From assembly GCA_029219385.1 (NCBI GenBank), contig JAQXTH010000045.1, positions 1 through 33,823 of the forward strand: 33,823 nt of DNA, given 5' to 3'. This stretch comes from Prevotellaceae bacterium. GTDB lineage: Bacteria; Bacteroidota; Bacteroidia; Bacteroidales; Bacteroidaceae. The notes beneath the pieces are model-generated. The model saw only the letters and a program-made list of their open reading frames with translations. It made no database searches and was not told the DNA's origin. Position 1 is the first letter of the stretch; each line of letters starts with the position of its first letter. The translations under genes were made by a program, and so were the position numbers. Below are positions 1-8,600 of the stretch, piece by piece.

Positions 1-363
1 GCTCACGGTCAGGACGCATTCTTCTTCTCAATCGTGAGCAGCAAGTCTGCCAACTTCAATGACGCAGAGGGCGCAATCGTGACCTTCTACTTCGATGGCA
101 GCAGCTTGGCCGACGGCGAATATGAAGCCGACTTCTTCGACGCCATCAGCGTTTGGACCGACAAGGTAAACACCAAAACTTACAAGGTGGCAAACACCAC
201 ATGTAAGTTCACCATCAGCGGTGGCAAGGCCACAGCCGTAGGTTCAATCGAGGCAGAAGAAGGTGCAGCCGTTAAGGATATCATCACCGTAGACGGCAAG
301 GCCGTAACTGCTCCTCAGAAGGGTCAGATTTATGTAATCGACGGCAAGACCGTGAAATACTAA
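1..363 (+). CDS. C-terminal part of a probable secreted/surface protein (5' end outside window)
   Basis: The frame is open from base 1, so this is the last 120 residues of a longer protein that begins left of the window. The sequence is rich in Ala, Asp, Gly and Thr with alternating beta-strand-like stretches and no membrane segment. It ends in IYVIDGKTVKY, which resembles the C-terminal pattern (G-x-Y-I-x-[ND]-G-K-x-V) of Bacteroidetes type IX secretion cargo, where the last strand of the sorting domain carries this motif. That is a family resemblance only; the remainder of the sorting domain is not clearly recognisable here. A strong terminator follows at 431. The function of the main body cannot be told. 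Confidence 0.7.
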   Translation, partial: AHGQDAFFFSIVSSKSANFNDAEGAIVTFYFDGSSLADGEYEADFFDAISVWTDKVNTKTYKVANTTCKFTISGGKATAVGSIEAEEGAAVKDIITVDGKAVTAPQKGQIYVIDGKTVKY

Positions 364-430
364 TCTTTGGAAAAGTTCAGGATTTAACCTAAGTCTGATG
401 TTTGATTTGGGTTAAATCCATAACAAAACA

Positions 431-477
431 GCCGGGAGATGTCCTCACACGTTGAGGCGCGTCTCCCGGCTTTTTTT
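431..477 (+). terminator. Rho-independent terminator after the first gene
   Basis: The 9-bp arms gccgggaga (431-439) and tctcccggc (462-470) form a perfect GC-rich stem, directly followed by seven T residues. It ends the transcript of the partial gene. Confidence 0.9.
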
Positions 478-489
478 GCGTCTTTTTCT

Positions 490-550
490 CTATTCGCCCC
501 CCTACAGGGGCGAGGTGGGTGGGGGGTGGCTATGCGGTGGGGGCTTGCCC
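490..550 (+). repeat. GC-rich intergenic dispersed repeat, copy A
   Basis: A C-run then G-run block beginning ctattcgccccc and ending gcggtgggggcttgccc. The same arrangement (ctattcgccccc, tacaggg, a G-rich run, gcggtggggg) occurs inverted at 13167-13228, with small length differences in the middle. The two copies lie 12.6 kb apart, both in gaps between genes and both next to terminators. This looks like a multi-copy chromosomal intergenic repeat rather than an insertion sequence: there is no ORF. Confidence 0.7.
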
Positions 551-574
551 TTGCGGAAAAGTCGACCGTGAAAA

Positions 575-609
575 TTATAGTTCCTGACTTAGAACACTTA
601 GAACTATAA
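575..609. repeat. 9-bp tandem duplication inside a 9-bp inverted repeat
   Basis: ttatagttc (575-583) and gaactataa (601-609) are perfect inverse complements. Inside and overlapping the right arm, acttagaac occurs twice back to back (587-595 and 596-604). No T-run follows, so this is not an obvious terminator. Confidence 0.5.
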
Positions 610-645
610 AATAGAGAAGAAAAAGCAATAACTGATTTGCAACAT

Positions 646-676
646 AAATAGGCAGACCATAGCGGCCTGCCTATTT
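646..676. terminator. Hairpin downstream of the DUF4254 gene, possible terminator
   Basis: Arms aaataggcag (646-655) and ctgcctattt (667-676) make a perfect 10-bp stem. It sits 44 bases beyond the stop codon of the minus-strand DUF4254 gene and could end that transcript, with the A/T-rich base of the stem serving as a weak U tract. There is no further T-run on either strand. Confidence 0.5.
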
Positions 677-719
677 GCGTAGAGTAAAAATATAAAATGT
701 AGTAATTTATAATTGTATG

Positions 720-1325
720 TTATTTCTTGGCATACAACACGGGGTTGGTGTCGGTGTCGTTATACATCTTCATCTGTTTGTAGACTTTCATGTATTTGCG
801 ACCGGCAGCAATGTCGGCAATCAGTGTGTCGATGGCCGAAGAAAGGTCGCGTTGCTGTTCGAGCAACACGGTGAGTTTGTCGCCACATTTTTTGCGGTGT
901 TCGGGCGAGGCATCTTGGCGTTCTGCCTCAAGTTTCATGTGATATATCTTGAGGGCGAGAATGCTGAGACGGTCAATGGCCCATGCCGGCGACTCTGTGT
1001 TGATGGTTGCATCGGGGAGCGTGGCTACATCTTTATATAGAGTGAGGAAATAACTGTCTATGCGCTCCACGAGGTCGGTGCGGTCTTGGTTTGATTTGTC
1101 AATGCGACGTTTCAGCACAAGTGCGGCAGCCGGGTCTATGGCCGGGTCGCGAATGATGTCTTCAAAATGCCATTGCACGGTGTCGATCCAGCATTTCAGA
1201 TAGAGGTCGTGCTCAATTTTTCCCTGTGGATAGGGGTTGTTGATGGGTGTGTCTACGTTGTCTGTGAGGTGATAGTCATTGATGGCCGCCTCGAATATTG
1301 GTCGGCAAAGTGTCGTAAAATTCAT
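720..1325 (-). CDS. DUF4254 domain-containing protein
   Basis: A 201-residue soluble, mainly alpha-helical protein without signal peptide or membrane segment. Sequence features such as IEHDLYLKCWIDTVQWHFED near residues 37-56 and the pair LSILALKIYHM later on match my memory of the Bacteroidetes DUF4254 family; no biochemical function is known to me for it. The gene is divergent from pdxB with 83 bases between the two starts, and a promoter-like -7 box for it (TACCTTTG, reading leftwards) lies at 1354-1347. A hairpin at 646-676 lies beyond its stop. In many Bacteroidetes such genes lie near glycosyltransferase genes, but no such partner is seen here. Confidence 0.75.
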   Translation of the reverse strand: MNFTTLCRPIFEAAINDYHLTDNVDTPINNPYPQGKIEHDLYLKCWIDTVQWHFEDIIRDPAIDPAAALVLKRRIDKSNQDRTDLVERIDSYFLTLYKDVATLPDATINTESPAWAIDRLSILALKIYHMKLEAERQDASPEHRKKCGDKLTVLLEQQRDLSSAIDTLIADIAAGRKYMKVYKQMKMYNDTDTNPVLYAKK

Positions 1326-1346
1326 GGTTGTATTTTTTAATCTCTA

Positions 1347-1354
1347 CAAAGGTA
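1347..1354 (-). promoter_or_regulatory. Putative -7 box for the DUF4254 gene
   Basis: On the minus strand the bases read TACCTTTG, an exact match to the Bacteroidetes -7 consensus TAnnTTTG, 21 bases before the ATG at 1325. No -33 TTG is seen at the ideal 19-bp spacing. Confidence 0.45.
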
Positions 1355-1396
1355 GTGTTTTATTTTAAAAAACATGTTTAAACAAGTGAAAAATGT

Positions 1397-1404
1397 TAAT
1401 TTCG
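1397..1404 (+). promoter_or_regulatory. Putative -7 box very close to the pdxB start
   Basis: TAATTTCG matches TAnnTTTG at all but one position and ends only four bases before the pdxB ATG at 1409. If used, transcription would begin at or next to the start codon, giving a leaderless mRNA. Confidence 0.3.
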
Positions 1405-1408
1405 CAAC

Positions 1409-2458
1409 ATGAAAGTAGTAATAGACGACAAAATACCCTATATTGACGCGGCAGCACGCTTGTTGTTTGACCGTGTGGCATATTTGCCGGGAGCCGCGTT
1501 TGCCGGCAGTGATGAGTTGAGCGATGCCGATGCTTTGATTGTGAGAACACGCACTTTGTGTAACCGTGCCTTGCTTCAAGACACCGCAGTGCGTTTTGTT
1601 GCCACTGCCACGATAGGTTTTGACCATATCAATGCCAACGAACTTGCCCTTATGGGTGTGGGGTGGACCAACTGCCCCGGTTGCAACGCTGCGTCGGTGG
1701 GTCAGTATGTGAGAAACAGCCTTTTGCTTGTGGCTCGGTCGCGCGGTGTCGATGTCTCGTGCTTTAAGGTGGGCATTGTGGGCTATGGTCATGTAGGACG
1801 TGCCGTTTGTGAGGCTCTGCATGAGGTAGGTTGTGAGCTAATGGTCAACGATCCGCCTTTAGCGTTGTCGGGCGGTTGTGATGTTGTTTTTTCGGGGCTT
1901 GATGAGTTGGCTGCCGAGTGTGACGTGATAACATTCCATACACCATTAACTACATTCGGGCCTTTTGCCACTTATCATATTGCCGATAAGAATTTCTTTT
2001 CTCAACTTGGGCGCAAGCCTGTCATTATCAATGCTGCCCGTGGCGGTGTGGTCGATGAAGAAGCGTTGCTTTGCGCCCATGAGAGTGGGGTGGTGAGAGA
2101 AATGGTGGTAGACACATGGGAAAACGAACCTCATATCAATCTTGCTTTGCTCAACAAGGCTTTTATTGCCACTCCCCATATAGCCGGTTATTCTGCCGAC
2201 GGAAAGAGCAATGCCACGCGCATGGCTTTGAGGGCAGTGTGCAAATATTTTGATATTGAGATAGAAGACGAGGAACGTTTTTTGGCCATGACGGCTCCAC
2301 CCCGTCTTTCTGCCGATTGTGTGGAGACCGGTGACAGAGACGAAGACTTCCTTCGGCTGTATAATCCCTTTGCAGACACTGCTGCACTACGGGCAGAACC
2401 ATCGGCCTTTGAGCGACTGAGGGGTAATTATCCGCTCAGACGTGAGCATTTTGCATAG
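1409..2458 (+). CDS. pdxB: Erythronate-4-phosphate dehydrogenase
   Basis: A 349-residue D-isomer 2-hydroxyacid dehydrogenase of the PdxB type, which oxidises 4-phospho-D-erythronate with NAD in the DXP-dependent branch of pyridoxal phosphate synthesis. The start MKVVIDDKIPYI is the characteristic PdxB N-terminus and supports this ATG. The Rossmann motif GIVGYGHVG is at residues 122-130. The expected catalytic Arg, Glu and His are R211 (in NAARGG), E240 (in WENEP) and H257 (in TPHIAGYSADGK, a PdxB signature). The C-terminal dimerisation segment is present, so the gene appears intact. It is transcribed alone: a divergent gene lies upstream, and a convergent HU gene with a shared terminator lies downstream. 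Other pyridoxal genes are not in the window. Confidence 0.95.
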   Translation: MKVVIDDKIPYIDAAARLLFDRVAYLPGAAFAGSDELSDADALIVRTRTLCNRALLQDTAVRFVATATIGFDHINANELALMGVGWTNCPGCNAASVGQYVRNSLLLVARSRGVDVSCFKVGIVGYGHVGRAVCEALHEVGCELMVNDPPLALSGGCDVVFSGLDELAAECDVITFHTPLTTFGPFATYHIADKNFFSQLGRKPVIINAARGGVVDEEALLCAHESGVVREMVVDTWENEPHINLALLNKAFIATPHIAGYSADGKSNATRMALRAVCKYFDIEIEDEERFLAMTAPPRLSADCVETGDRDEDFLRLYNPFADTAALRAEPSAFERLRGNYPLRREHFA

Positions 2459-2605
2459 CGTTTTTATTGCAGAGACAAAACGACAGCATAGAAGAAAGTT
2501 GATTTTTATATTGAGCATGAAGAGGGGGTCAAGAACTTGGCTTTTTGCCTTTTTCGAGCAAAAAACGCAGATTTATTTCTCATCTATTATGATGCTGAGA
2601 AAAAT

Positions 2606-2645
2606 AAATTATCCGACGGTTTTTGGCCGTCGGATAATTTTTATT
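2606..2645. terminator. Bidirectional terminator between pdxB and the HU gene
   Basis: aaattatccgacgg (2606-2619) pairs perfectly with ccgtcggataattt (2627-2640) over 14 bp, with A-rich sequence to the left and T-rich to the right, so it can stop both convergent transcripts. The remaining bases from 2459 to 2605 show no gene I can support. Confidence 0.9.
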
Positions 2646-2668
2646 TAAACCCAATAATATCTGTGGAA

Positions 2669-2932
2669 TTAGTCGATAACGCCGGCAGAGGGCTTGAATT
2701 TCAAAACAGTTTTTGCAGGAATTTCTATTTTAGTCTTGGTCTGGGGATTGATACCGGTGCGGGCAGCGCGTGTGGAGGCACTGAAAGTTCCAAATCCCGG
2801 CAAAATAACTTTGTCACCGTTTTTCACGGCACCGGCAATGGCGTTGAATGTTGTGTCGAGAGCAACTTTGGCAGCAGCCTTTGATATGCCTGCGCTTTCA
2901 GCAATTGTGGCAATTAAATCTGTTTTCTTCAT
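2669..2932 (-). CDS. HU-family DNA-binding protein
   Basis: An 87-residue protein of the usual HU length (about 90). It begins MKKTDLIATIAESAGISK, the HU helix 1-2 region. The conserved turn GDKVILPGFGTF is at residues 39-50, followed by the arm region with RAARTGINPQT, which fits the DNA-binding consensus GRNPQTG. HU dimers bind and bend DNA with little sequence preference and organise the nucleoid. The gene stands alone on the minus strand, ends at a bidirectional terminator, and has an AT-rich upstream region of about 290 bases shared with the divergent rhomboid gene. No exact TAnnTTTG box was found for it. Confidence 0.93.
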   Translation of the reverse strand: MKKTDLIATIAESAGISKAAAKVALDTTFNAIAGAVKNGDKVILPGFGTFSASTRAARTGINPQTKTKIEIPAKTVLKFKPSAGVID

Positions 2933-3159
2933 AATTGTAGAAGTTAATTAGTGAATATGATTTGTTTTACTTTCGTTGGATAATCCTTGCTTTTAGGAAC
3001 TTAACCACTGCAAATATCGCAATATCAAAGTTTTCTACCAAATATTTTACCCAAAAATACTTAAAAAAGACATTATTTCGCTTCATTTTTTGTGTGAGAG
3101 AACCAAAATGGTGGCGTTGAGGTGTTTTTGGCATAGATTTAATTCGTTGTGCTAAGGCG

Positions 3160-3190
3160 TTGGTCGTTTGGAATTTTAGTAGTAATTTTG
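3160..3190 (+). promoter_or_regulatory. Putative promoter of the rhomboid gene
   Basis: TTG at 3160-3162 and an exact -7 box TAATTTTG at 3183-3190 are separated by 20 bp, close to the Bacteroidetes optimum. Transcription would start near 3197. The promoter lies inside the longer possible reading frame that begins at 3149, which argues that translation starts at 3227. Confidence 0.55.
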
Positions 3191-3226
3191 TCACCATATT
3201 TATATAATGTAAAAACTGGAGATAAG

Positions 3227-4189
3227 ATGTTTAGAATTCCGCCGATCACCAAAAATCTTCTTGTGATAAATGTGCTGTTGTTTTTTGCAGCGCGATTATT
3301 AGAAAACAATGGAATAGATTTAAATAATGTGTTGGGGCTCCACTTTATTAAGTCGGAGGCATTCATGCCCTATCAGTTGGTGACATATATGTTTATGCAC
3401 GCCAACTTTGAGCATATCTTCTTCAATATGCTTGCCTTTTGGATGTTTGGTCGCATATTGGAGCAGGTGTGGGGGCCGCGTCGCTATCTGTTGTTCTATT
3501 TTGTGTGTGGCATAGGTGCCGGCATCTGTCAGGAAATAGTGCAATATATAGATTATGTAAGCCAAGGACTGAATCAATATGAAATGGTGACAAACGGAAG
3601 TGTGAAAATCTCTATGGCGCAATATCTTAATGGGTGGACTACGGTGGGCGCATCGGGAGCCGTCTATGGAATATTGTTAGGATTTGGAATGTCTTTCCCC
3701 AACGAGCGAGTGTTCTTGCTCATTCCGCCCATACCGTTGAAGGCTAAATATTTGGTTATGGGCTATGCCGTGATAGAATTGCTTTCGGGACTGTCTACTT
3801 CAAACAGCGGTGTTGCCCATTTCGCCCATTTGGGTGGAATGTTGTTCGGCTTCGGTCTTATTTTATATTGGCGGCGCATTGCGCGGCGCAGAGAATATGG
3901 ATTTTCTTCGTGGTCGGAGTATAAGCCCAAGGAACCGTCTTTTTGGGATAGGTTGAAGTCTAAATCCAAGAGCGGTCGTCGCTCCACATTCCAACGCAGC
4001 GACAACTCGCAGTTTAATTCAGATAATACCGCCACTCGCCAAGACACTGCCACGCCAAAAGACACACTTTCAGAGCGGAAGGCGCGTCAGGAAGAGATAG
4101 AGCGCATTCTCGACAAGGTGAAAAAATCGGGCTATGCCTGTCTCACAGAAGAGGAGAAAAAGAAAATCTTTGATTTCAGAAACAACTAA
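3227..4189 (+). CDS. Rhomboid-family intramembrane serine protease
   Basis: Rhomboids cut substrate proteins within the membrane using a Ser-His dyad. Starting at MFRIPPITKNLL the protein has 320 residues with about six membrane segments. The catalytic serine is in GASGAVYG (S143), the catalytic histidine in HFAHLGG (H201), and the HxxxN-type motif is visible in HANFEHIFFNMLAFW. After the last membrane helix comes a basic, Ser/Thr-rich linker and a small C-terminal helix pair ending LTEEEKKKIFDFRNN, a tail I know from other Bacteroidetes rhomboids. An upstream ATG at 3149 would add 26 residues but overlaps the promoter, so 3227 is preferred. The substrate is unknown. The next gene follows after 83 bases in the same direction and may be co-transcribed. 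Confidence 0.9.
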   Translation: MFRIPPITKNLLVINVLLFFAARLLENNGIDLNNVLGLHFIKSEAFMPYQLVTYMFMHANFEHIFFNMLAFWMFGRILEQVWGPRRYLLFYFVCGIGAGICQEIVQYIDYVSQGLNQYEMVTNGSVKISMAQYLNGWTTVGASGAVYGILLGFGMSFPNERVFLLIPPIPLKAKYLVMGYAVIELLSGLSTSNSGVAHFAHLGGMLFGFGLILYWRRIARRREYGFSSWSEYKPKEPSFWDRLKSKSKSGRRSTFQRSDNSQFNSDNTATRQDTATPKDTLSERKARQEEIERILDKVKKSGYACLTEEEKKKIFDFRNN

Positions 4190-4212
4190 CCGGCGCGGGC
4201 GCGTTGGCAATG

Positions 4213-4237
4213 TTGCCGGTGTCATTATCGCCGGCAA
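4213..4237. other. Small hairpin between the rhomboid and EEP genes
   Basis: ttgccgg (4213-4219) and ccggcaa (4231-4237) form a 7-bp stem with an 11-base loop. No T-run follows on the plus strand, so I do not call it a terminator. Confidence 0.4.
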
Positions 4238-4272
4238 TTGTGTGATAATTCAGTAAAGAATTTAAAGGCAAG

Positions 4273-5340
4273 GTGTTGAGATTGTTTTCAAACATATTTT
4301 TGGCTATAAACATTCTGTTTGTTTTGGCATTGCTCGTGTCGGCATGGGGAGGCATGGTAAATCCCGGTTTTTGTGGCTGGTTTGTATCGGCCACATTGTT
4401 TTTCCCGATACTCTTGCTGGTCAACGTCTTGTTTGCAGTGGTTTGGCTTGTGGTCTTGTCGCGTCGCTGGTTGTGGAGCGTGTTGGCAATCGTGGCTTGC
4501 TGGGGCAATTTGAGAAACTATTGCCCTGTCAACATCACAGAACCGATACCCAAGGGCAGTGTGAAGGTCCTGAGTTATAATGTGTATGGTTACAGCGGCT
4601 TTCCTACCGACAGCATAAAATATGGTATGATGCTGGATTATCTTAAAAACAGCGATGCCGACATCTTTTGTGCACAAGAAGCATATTATTCGCCCGGGCG
4701 CAGTCGGGAAATAGAAAAGGCATTGTCTCATTGGGCCTATCGCGACACGCTGGTGTTTGAAAATGCGGTCAATGCCCTTATGCTGTGTTCAAATTATCCG
4801 ATTTTAGAACGCCGTGTGGTGAGGGCTCCCTCCGTGTGTCATGCCTGTGCGGTCTACAAACTCAAGATAAAGAGTGACACCGTGGTGGTGGTGAATTGCC
4901 ATTTTGTTTCAAACGGCATAAACGGCGAGGACAAACAGACATACCACGACATTATCACTTCACCCGAAGAAATCGACACAAAAGAGGGCCTTCTGCGCCT
5001 GTGTCGCAAGGTCAATGCAGCGGGTGTGAAACGTGCCGAACAAGTCGACTCGCTCGTGGCCTGTCTTGAGGAACTTGGCGATGTGCCGATTATCGTGTGT
5101 GGTGACTTCAACGATTCCCCCTTGTCGTATGTGAACCACCGGCTCTCACGGATATTAAACGACGCTTATGTAAAGTCGGGCAACGGCCCCGGCATTTCAT
5201 ATCATGTTGCGGGCATGTTTTTCCGGCTCGACAATGTGTTTTGCAGCCACCATTGGCGGTCGTTTGGTGCAAAGGTCGATTCGCAGCAAGAGATGTCAGA
5301 CCATTATCCGCTCGAAGTATTCTTGCGCCGTGTGGAGTAG
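4273..5340 (+). CDS. Membrane-anchored endonuclease/exonuclease/phosphatase family protein
   Basis: About 355 residues. The first 80 or so form three hydrophobic helices; the rest is an EEP-fold hydrolase domain facing, presumably, the periplasm. Visible fold motifs are the first strand with an Asn (LSYNVYG), the metal-binding Glu in DIFCAQEAYY, the strand VVVVNCHF, the metal/catalytic GDFNDSP, and the final SDHYPL holding the Asp-His pair. The family covers nucleases, phosphodiesterases and lipid phosphatases, so the substrate is not predictable. There is no ATG at the 5' end: the frame opens after a stop at 4246-4248, and GTG at 4273, TTG at 4276 and TTG at 4282 are the choices. GTG is taken here without firm evidence. 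Confidence 0.85.
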   Translation: MLRLFSNIFLAINILFVLALLVSAWGGMVNPGFCGWFVSATLFFPILLLVNVLFAVVWLVVLSRRWLWSVLAIVACWGNLRNYCPVNITEPIPKGSVKVLSYNVYGYSGFPTDSIKYGMMLDYLKNSDADIFCAQEAYYSPGRSREIEKALSHWAYRDTLVFENAVNALMLCSNYPILERRVVRAPSVCHACAVYKLKIKSDTVVVVNCHFVSNGINGEDKQTYHDIITSPEEIDTKEGLLRLCRKVNAAGVKRAEQVDSLVACLEELGDVPIIVCGDFNDSPLSYVNHRLSRILNDAYVKSGNGPGISYHVAGMFFRLDNVFCSHHWRSFGAKVDSQQEMSDHYPLEVFLRRVE

Positions 5341-5436
5341 TTCAGCCATAAATCCGGATAACTGATTTCGCTTTAAAATCTAATTGCTCATTACTTTGAC
5401 CGTAGGAATTATTTTGCAAAGATAAAGTATCGTAGT

Positions 5437-5480
5437 GCCCTGTCTTTTCTGCTCTTTCGCAGGCAAGACAGGGCGTTTTT
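5437..5480 (+). terminator. Rho-independent terminator after the EEP gene
   Basis: gccctgtctt (5437-5446) pairs with aagacagggc (5465-5474) over 10 bp and is followed by gttttt. Confidence 0.9.
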
Positions 5481-5535
5481 CTTTCAAATGATTGATTTAT
5501 GGTGTGAGTATGTCTTTAGGATTGAAAAAAAATGT

Positions 5536-5543
5536 TATATTTG
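5536..5543 (+). promoter_or_regulatory. Putative -7 box of secDF
   Basis: TATATTTG exactly matches TAnnTTTG. Transcription starting near 5550 would give a leader of about 75 bases ahead of secDF. The -33 region holds TTTAGG at 5515-5520, only a weak match. Confidence 0.55.
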
Positions 5544-5623
5544 CACGTCAAAATTTCGCATCGGCAAAATGTGGCGTTTTAAAATACAGATAAACAATAA
5601 ATAATAATAAACTAACTAACAAG

Positions 5624-8600
5624 ATGCAAAACAAAGTATTTGTAAAAGTATTCGCAGTGTTATTGGCACTGGTGTGCATCTATTATCTCTCGTTTTCTTT
5701 TGTAACGAGCCACTATGAGAGCAAGGCTGCCAAGATGTCTCCCGAGGCAGGGCAGCGTTACCTCGACTCGATGAAAAATGAGAGTGTGTGGATGTTTAAG
5801 ACTCTTAGGGAATGCCAGGAGTATCAGCTTGGTCTGGGCTTGGATCTCAAGGGAGGTATGAATGTGACTCTCGAAGTCTCTGTTCCTGACATTATCAAGG
5901 CACTTGCAGCCGACAACGCCGAAGATCCGACGTTTGTCAAGGCGTTTGAAAAGGCAAGCCAAGAAGCCAATGAAAGTCAGGATGATTTTATCACATTGTT
6001 TGTTGATGCTTATCAGAGCGTGGCCGGCAAAGACAAGATGTCGTCTGTGTTTGCCACTCGCCAGATGGGAGAGAAAATCAATGCCCGTTCCACCGACGCG
6101 CAGATTGAGAAGGTGCTCCGCTCTGAGGTGAAAGATGCCATCGACAATTCCTACAATGTGTTGCGCTCGCGTATAGACCGCTTTGGTGTGGCTCAGCCCA
6201 ACATTCAGAAGTTGGAGGGCGCAATGGGTCGCATCATGGTTGAAATGCCGGGTGTGAAAGAACCCGAACGTGTGCGCAAACTTCTCCAAACAAGCGCAAA
6301 CCTCGAGTTCTGGGAGACTTATTCGTTTAATGAAATTTGGCCCGAAATTCAGGCTCTCGACGCTAAGCTCGTGGGTGGCGAAACAACCGAAGCTGCCGAC
6401 ACCACTGCTGCTGCCGAAACAACCGAGGCAACTGCCGAGCCTGCCGCCGACAGCGCAAAGACCTCTATTATCGAAGCCAAACTCAAGGCCAACACAACAG
6501 CCAAGAGCAGTGTTGCCGACAATGCAGCAGCCGTTGCCGCCAACAAAAAGGCACACCCGCTGCTTTCGCTCATTATGCCGGCTCAAAACGGTCGTGAGGG
6601 TAGTGCTATTATAGGTTATGTGGTTTCTTACGATACTGCCGAAGTCAACAAGTTGCTCAATTCGCCCGAGGCAAAGAGCACACTTCGTCCCGATGTTTCG
6701 CTCAAATGGGGTGTGAAACCTTCCGAACTCTTCCCCAAAGCCGAGGTCTTTGAACTCTTCGCCATTCGCGTGCCGGCTGACGGAAAGGCTCCGCTTGAAG
6801 GCAACGCCATTACCGATGCTCGTGCCGACTTCGACCAAAACGGTCGCCCTGAGGTTAGCATGTCGATGAACAATGACGGTGCACGCATTTGGGCCAATAT
6901 CACCAAAAACAATATCGGCAAGGCCGTGGCTATCGTGCTCGACGGTGTGGTATACAGTGCACCAAACGTGATGAACGAAATCAATGGTGGCAACTCTCAG
7001 ATTACCGGTAATTTCACCACCGAAGATACAAAAGACCTCTCCAACGTCTTGAAGGGCGGCAAGATGGACGCTCCCGTCAAGATTGTGCAAGACGATACCG
7101 TTGGTCCTTCACTCGGTCAAGAGTCTATTAACAAAGGTATCATGTCTTGTATCGTGGCCTTCGTCTTGTTGATGATATATATGTGTATGCTCTATGGCTT
7201 GCGTCCGGGCATGGTGGCCAACTCTGCTTTGATTGTCAACTTCTTCTTCATTCTCGGAGTGTTGGCTTCGTTCCAGGCAGCATTGACAATGTCGGGTATT
7301 GCCGGTATGGTGCTCACCCTCGGTATGGCGGTCGATGCCAACGTGCTTATTTATGAACGCACCAAGGAGGAACTTCGTGCAGGCAAGAAAATCAAGTCGG
7401 CCATTGCCGATGGTTATGGCAACGCATTCTCAGCCATTATCGACTCTAACGTCACTTCTATCATCACTGGTATCATATTGTTCTATTTCGGAACAGGTCC
7501 TATCCGCGGTTTTGCCACCACGCTTATCGTTGGTCTGCTCGCTTCAATGTTCACTGCCGTATGGCTCACACGTATCGTGTTTGAACACTTTGTGAACAAA
7601 GACAAATGGCAGAACCTCACCTTTACCACCGGCTTCTCCAAAAACTTCATGCAAAACAAGGCCTACAAATTCATGAGTGCCTATAAGGTGAGCTTCATTG
7701 TGTGGGCAGTGGCATTGGTTGTTTGCTTTGCAAGTTATGGTGTGCGTGGTTTGAGCAGCGGTATCGACTTCACCGGTGGTCGCAACTATACCGTTCAGTT
7801 CGACAAGCAGGTAGTGCCCGAGAATATCAAGACCGCCATTCTTCCCAATGTCGACGGTGCCAACGTCTCTGTTTTGGCTCTTGGAACAAATGGCAAGACA
7901 GTGCGTGTTTCGACCAACTATAAGATCGACAGCAACGACCCCTCTGTTGACGGCGAGATAGAGTCAATCCTCTATAAATCGTTGAGCGAGGGCAAGTTCT
8001 TGGCCGACGGTGTTTCGTTTGAAACATTCAAAGACCGCGACAATCAGGCCGGAGGCTCTATCATTTCTTCTCAGAAGGTTGGCCCCTCGGTGGCAAAAGA
8101 CGTGACATACGGTGCCATTCGTGCCGTGATATTCGCCCTCATTGCCATCTTCCTCTATATCTTTGTGCGTTTCCGCAACATCGCGTTCTCCGTTGGTAGC
8201 ACCGTTGGTTTGATTTGCGACTCGTTGCTCATCATCGGCACCTACTCTCTCTTGTGGGGTGTTATGCCGTTCAGCCTTGAGGTAGACCAGACATTCATTG
8301 CTGCAGTGTTGACCTGTATTGGTTATTCAATCAACGACAAGGTGGTTATCTTCGACCGTATCAGAGAGTTCATCAAGCTCTATCCCAAACACGACCGCCA
8401 GGAACTCTTCAACCGTTCGCTCAACACCACTTTGGCGCGTACAATCAACACCTCAACAACCACTTTGCTCGTGTTGCTGTGTATCTTCTTTCTTGGTGGA
8501 GACAGCATTCGCAGTTTCTCGTTTGCAATGATTTTGGGTGTAATCTACGGCACATGCTCTTCAATCTTTATCTCAGCCCCGATGGCCTACTTGGTGTTGG

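Noticed and set aside
2442..2951. Short plus-strand frames between pdxB and the HU region
   Set aside because: They cross the shared terminator or lie antisense to the HU gene, and show no family similarity.
5660..7090. 476-codon minus-strand frame
   Set aside because: Antisense shadow of secDF; the composition is that of a reversed coding strand and no family is recognisable.
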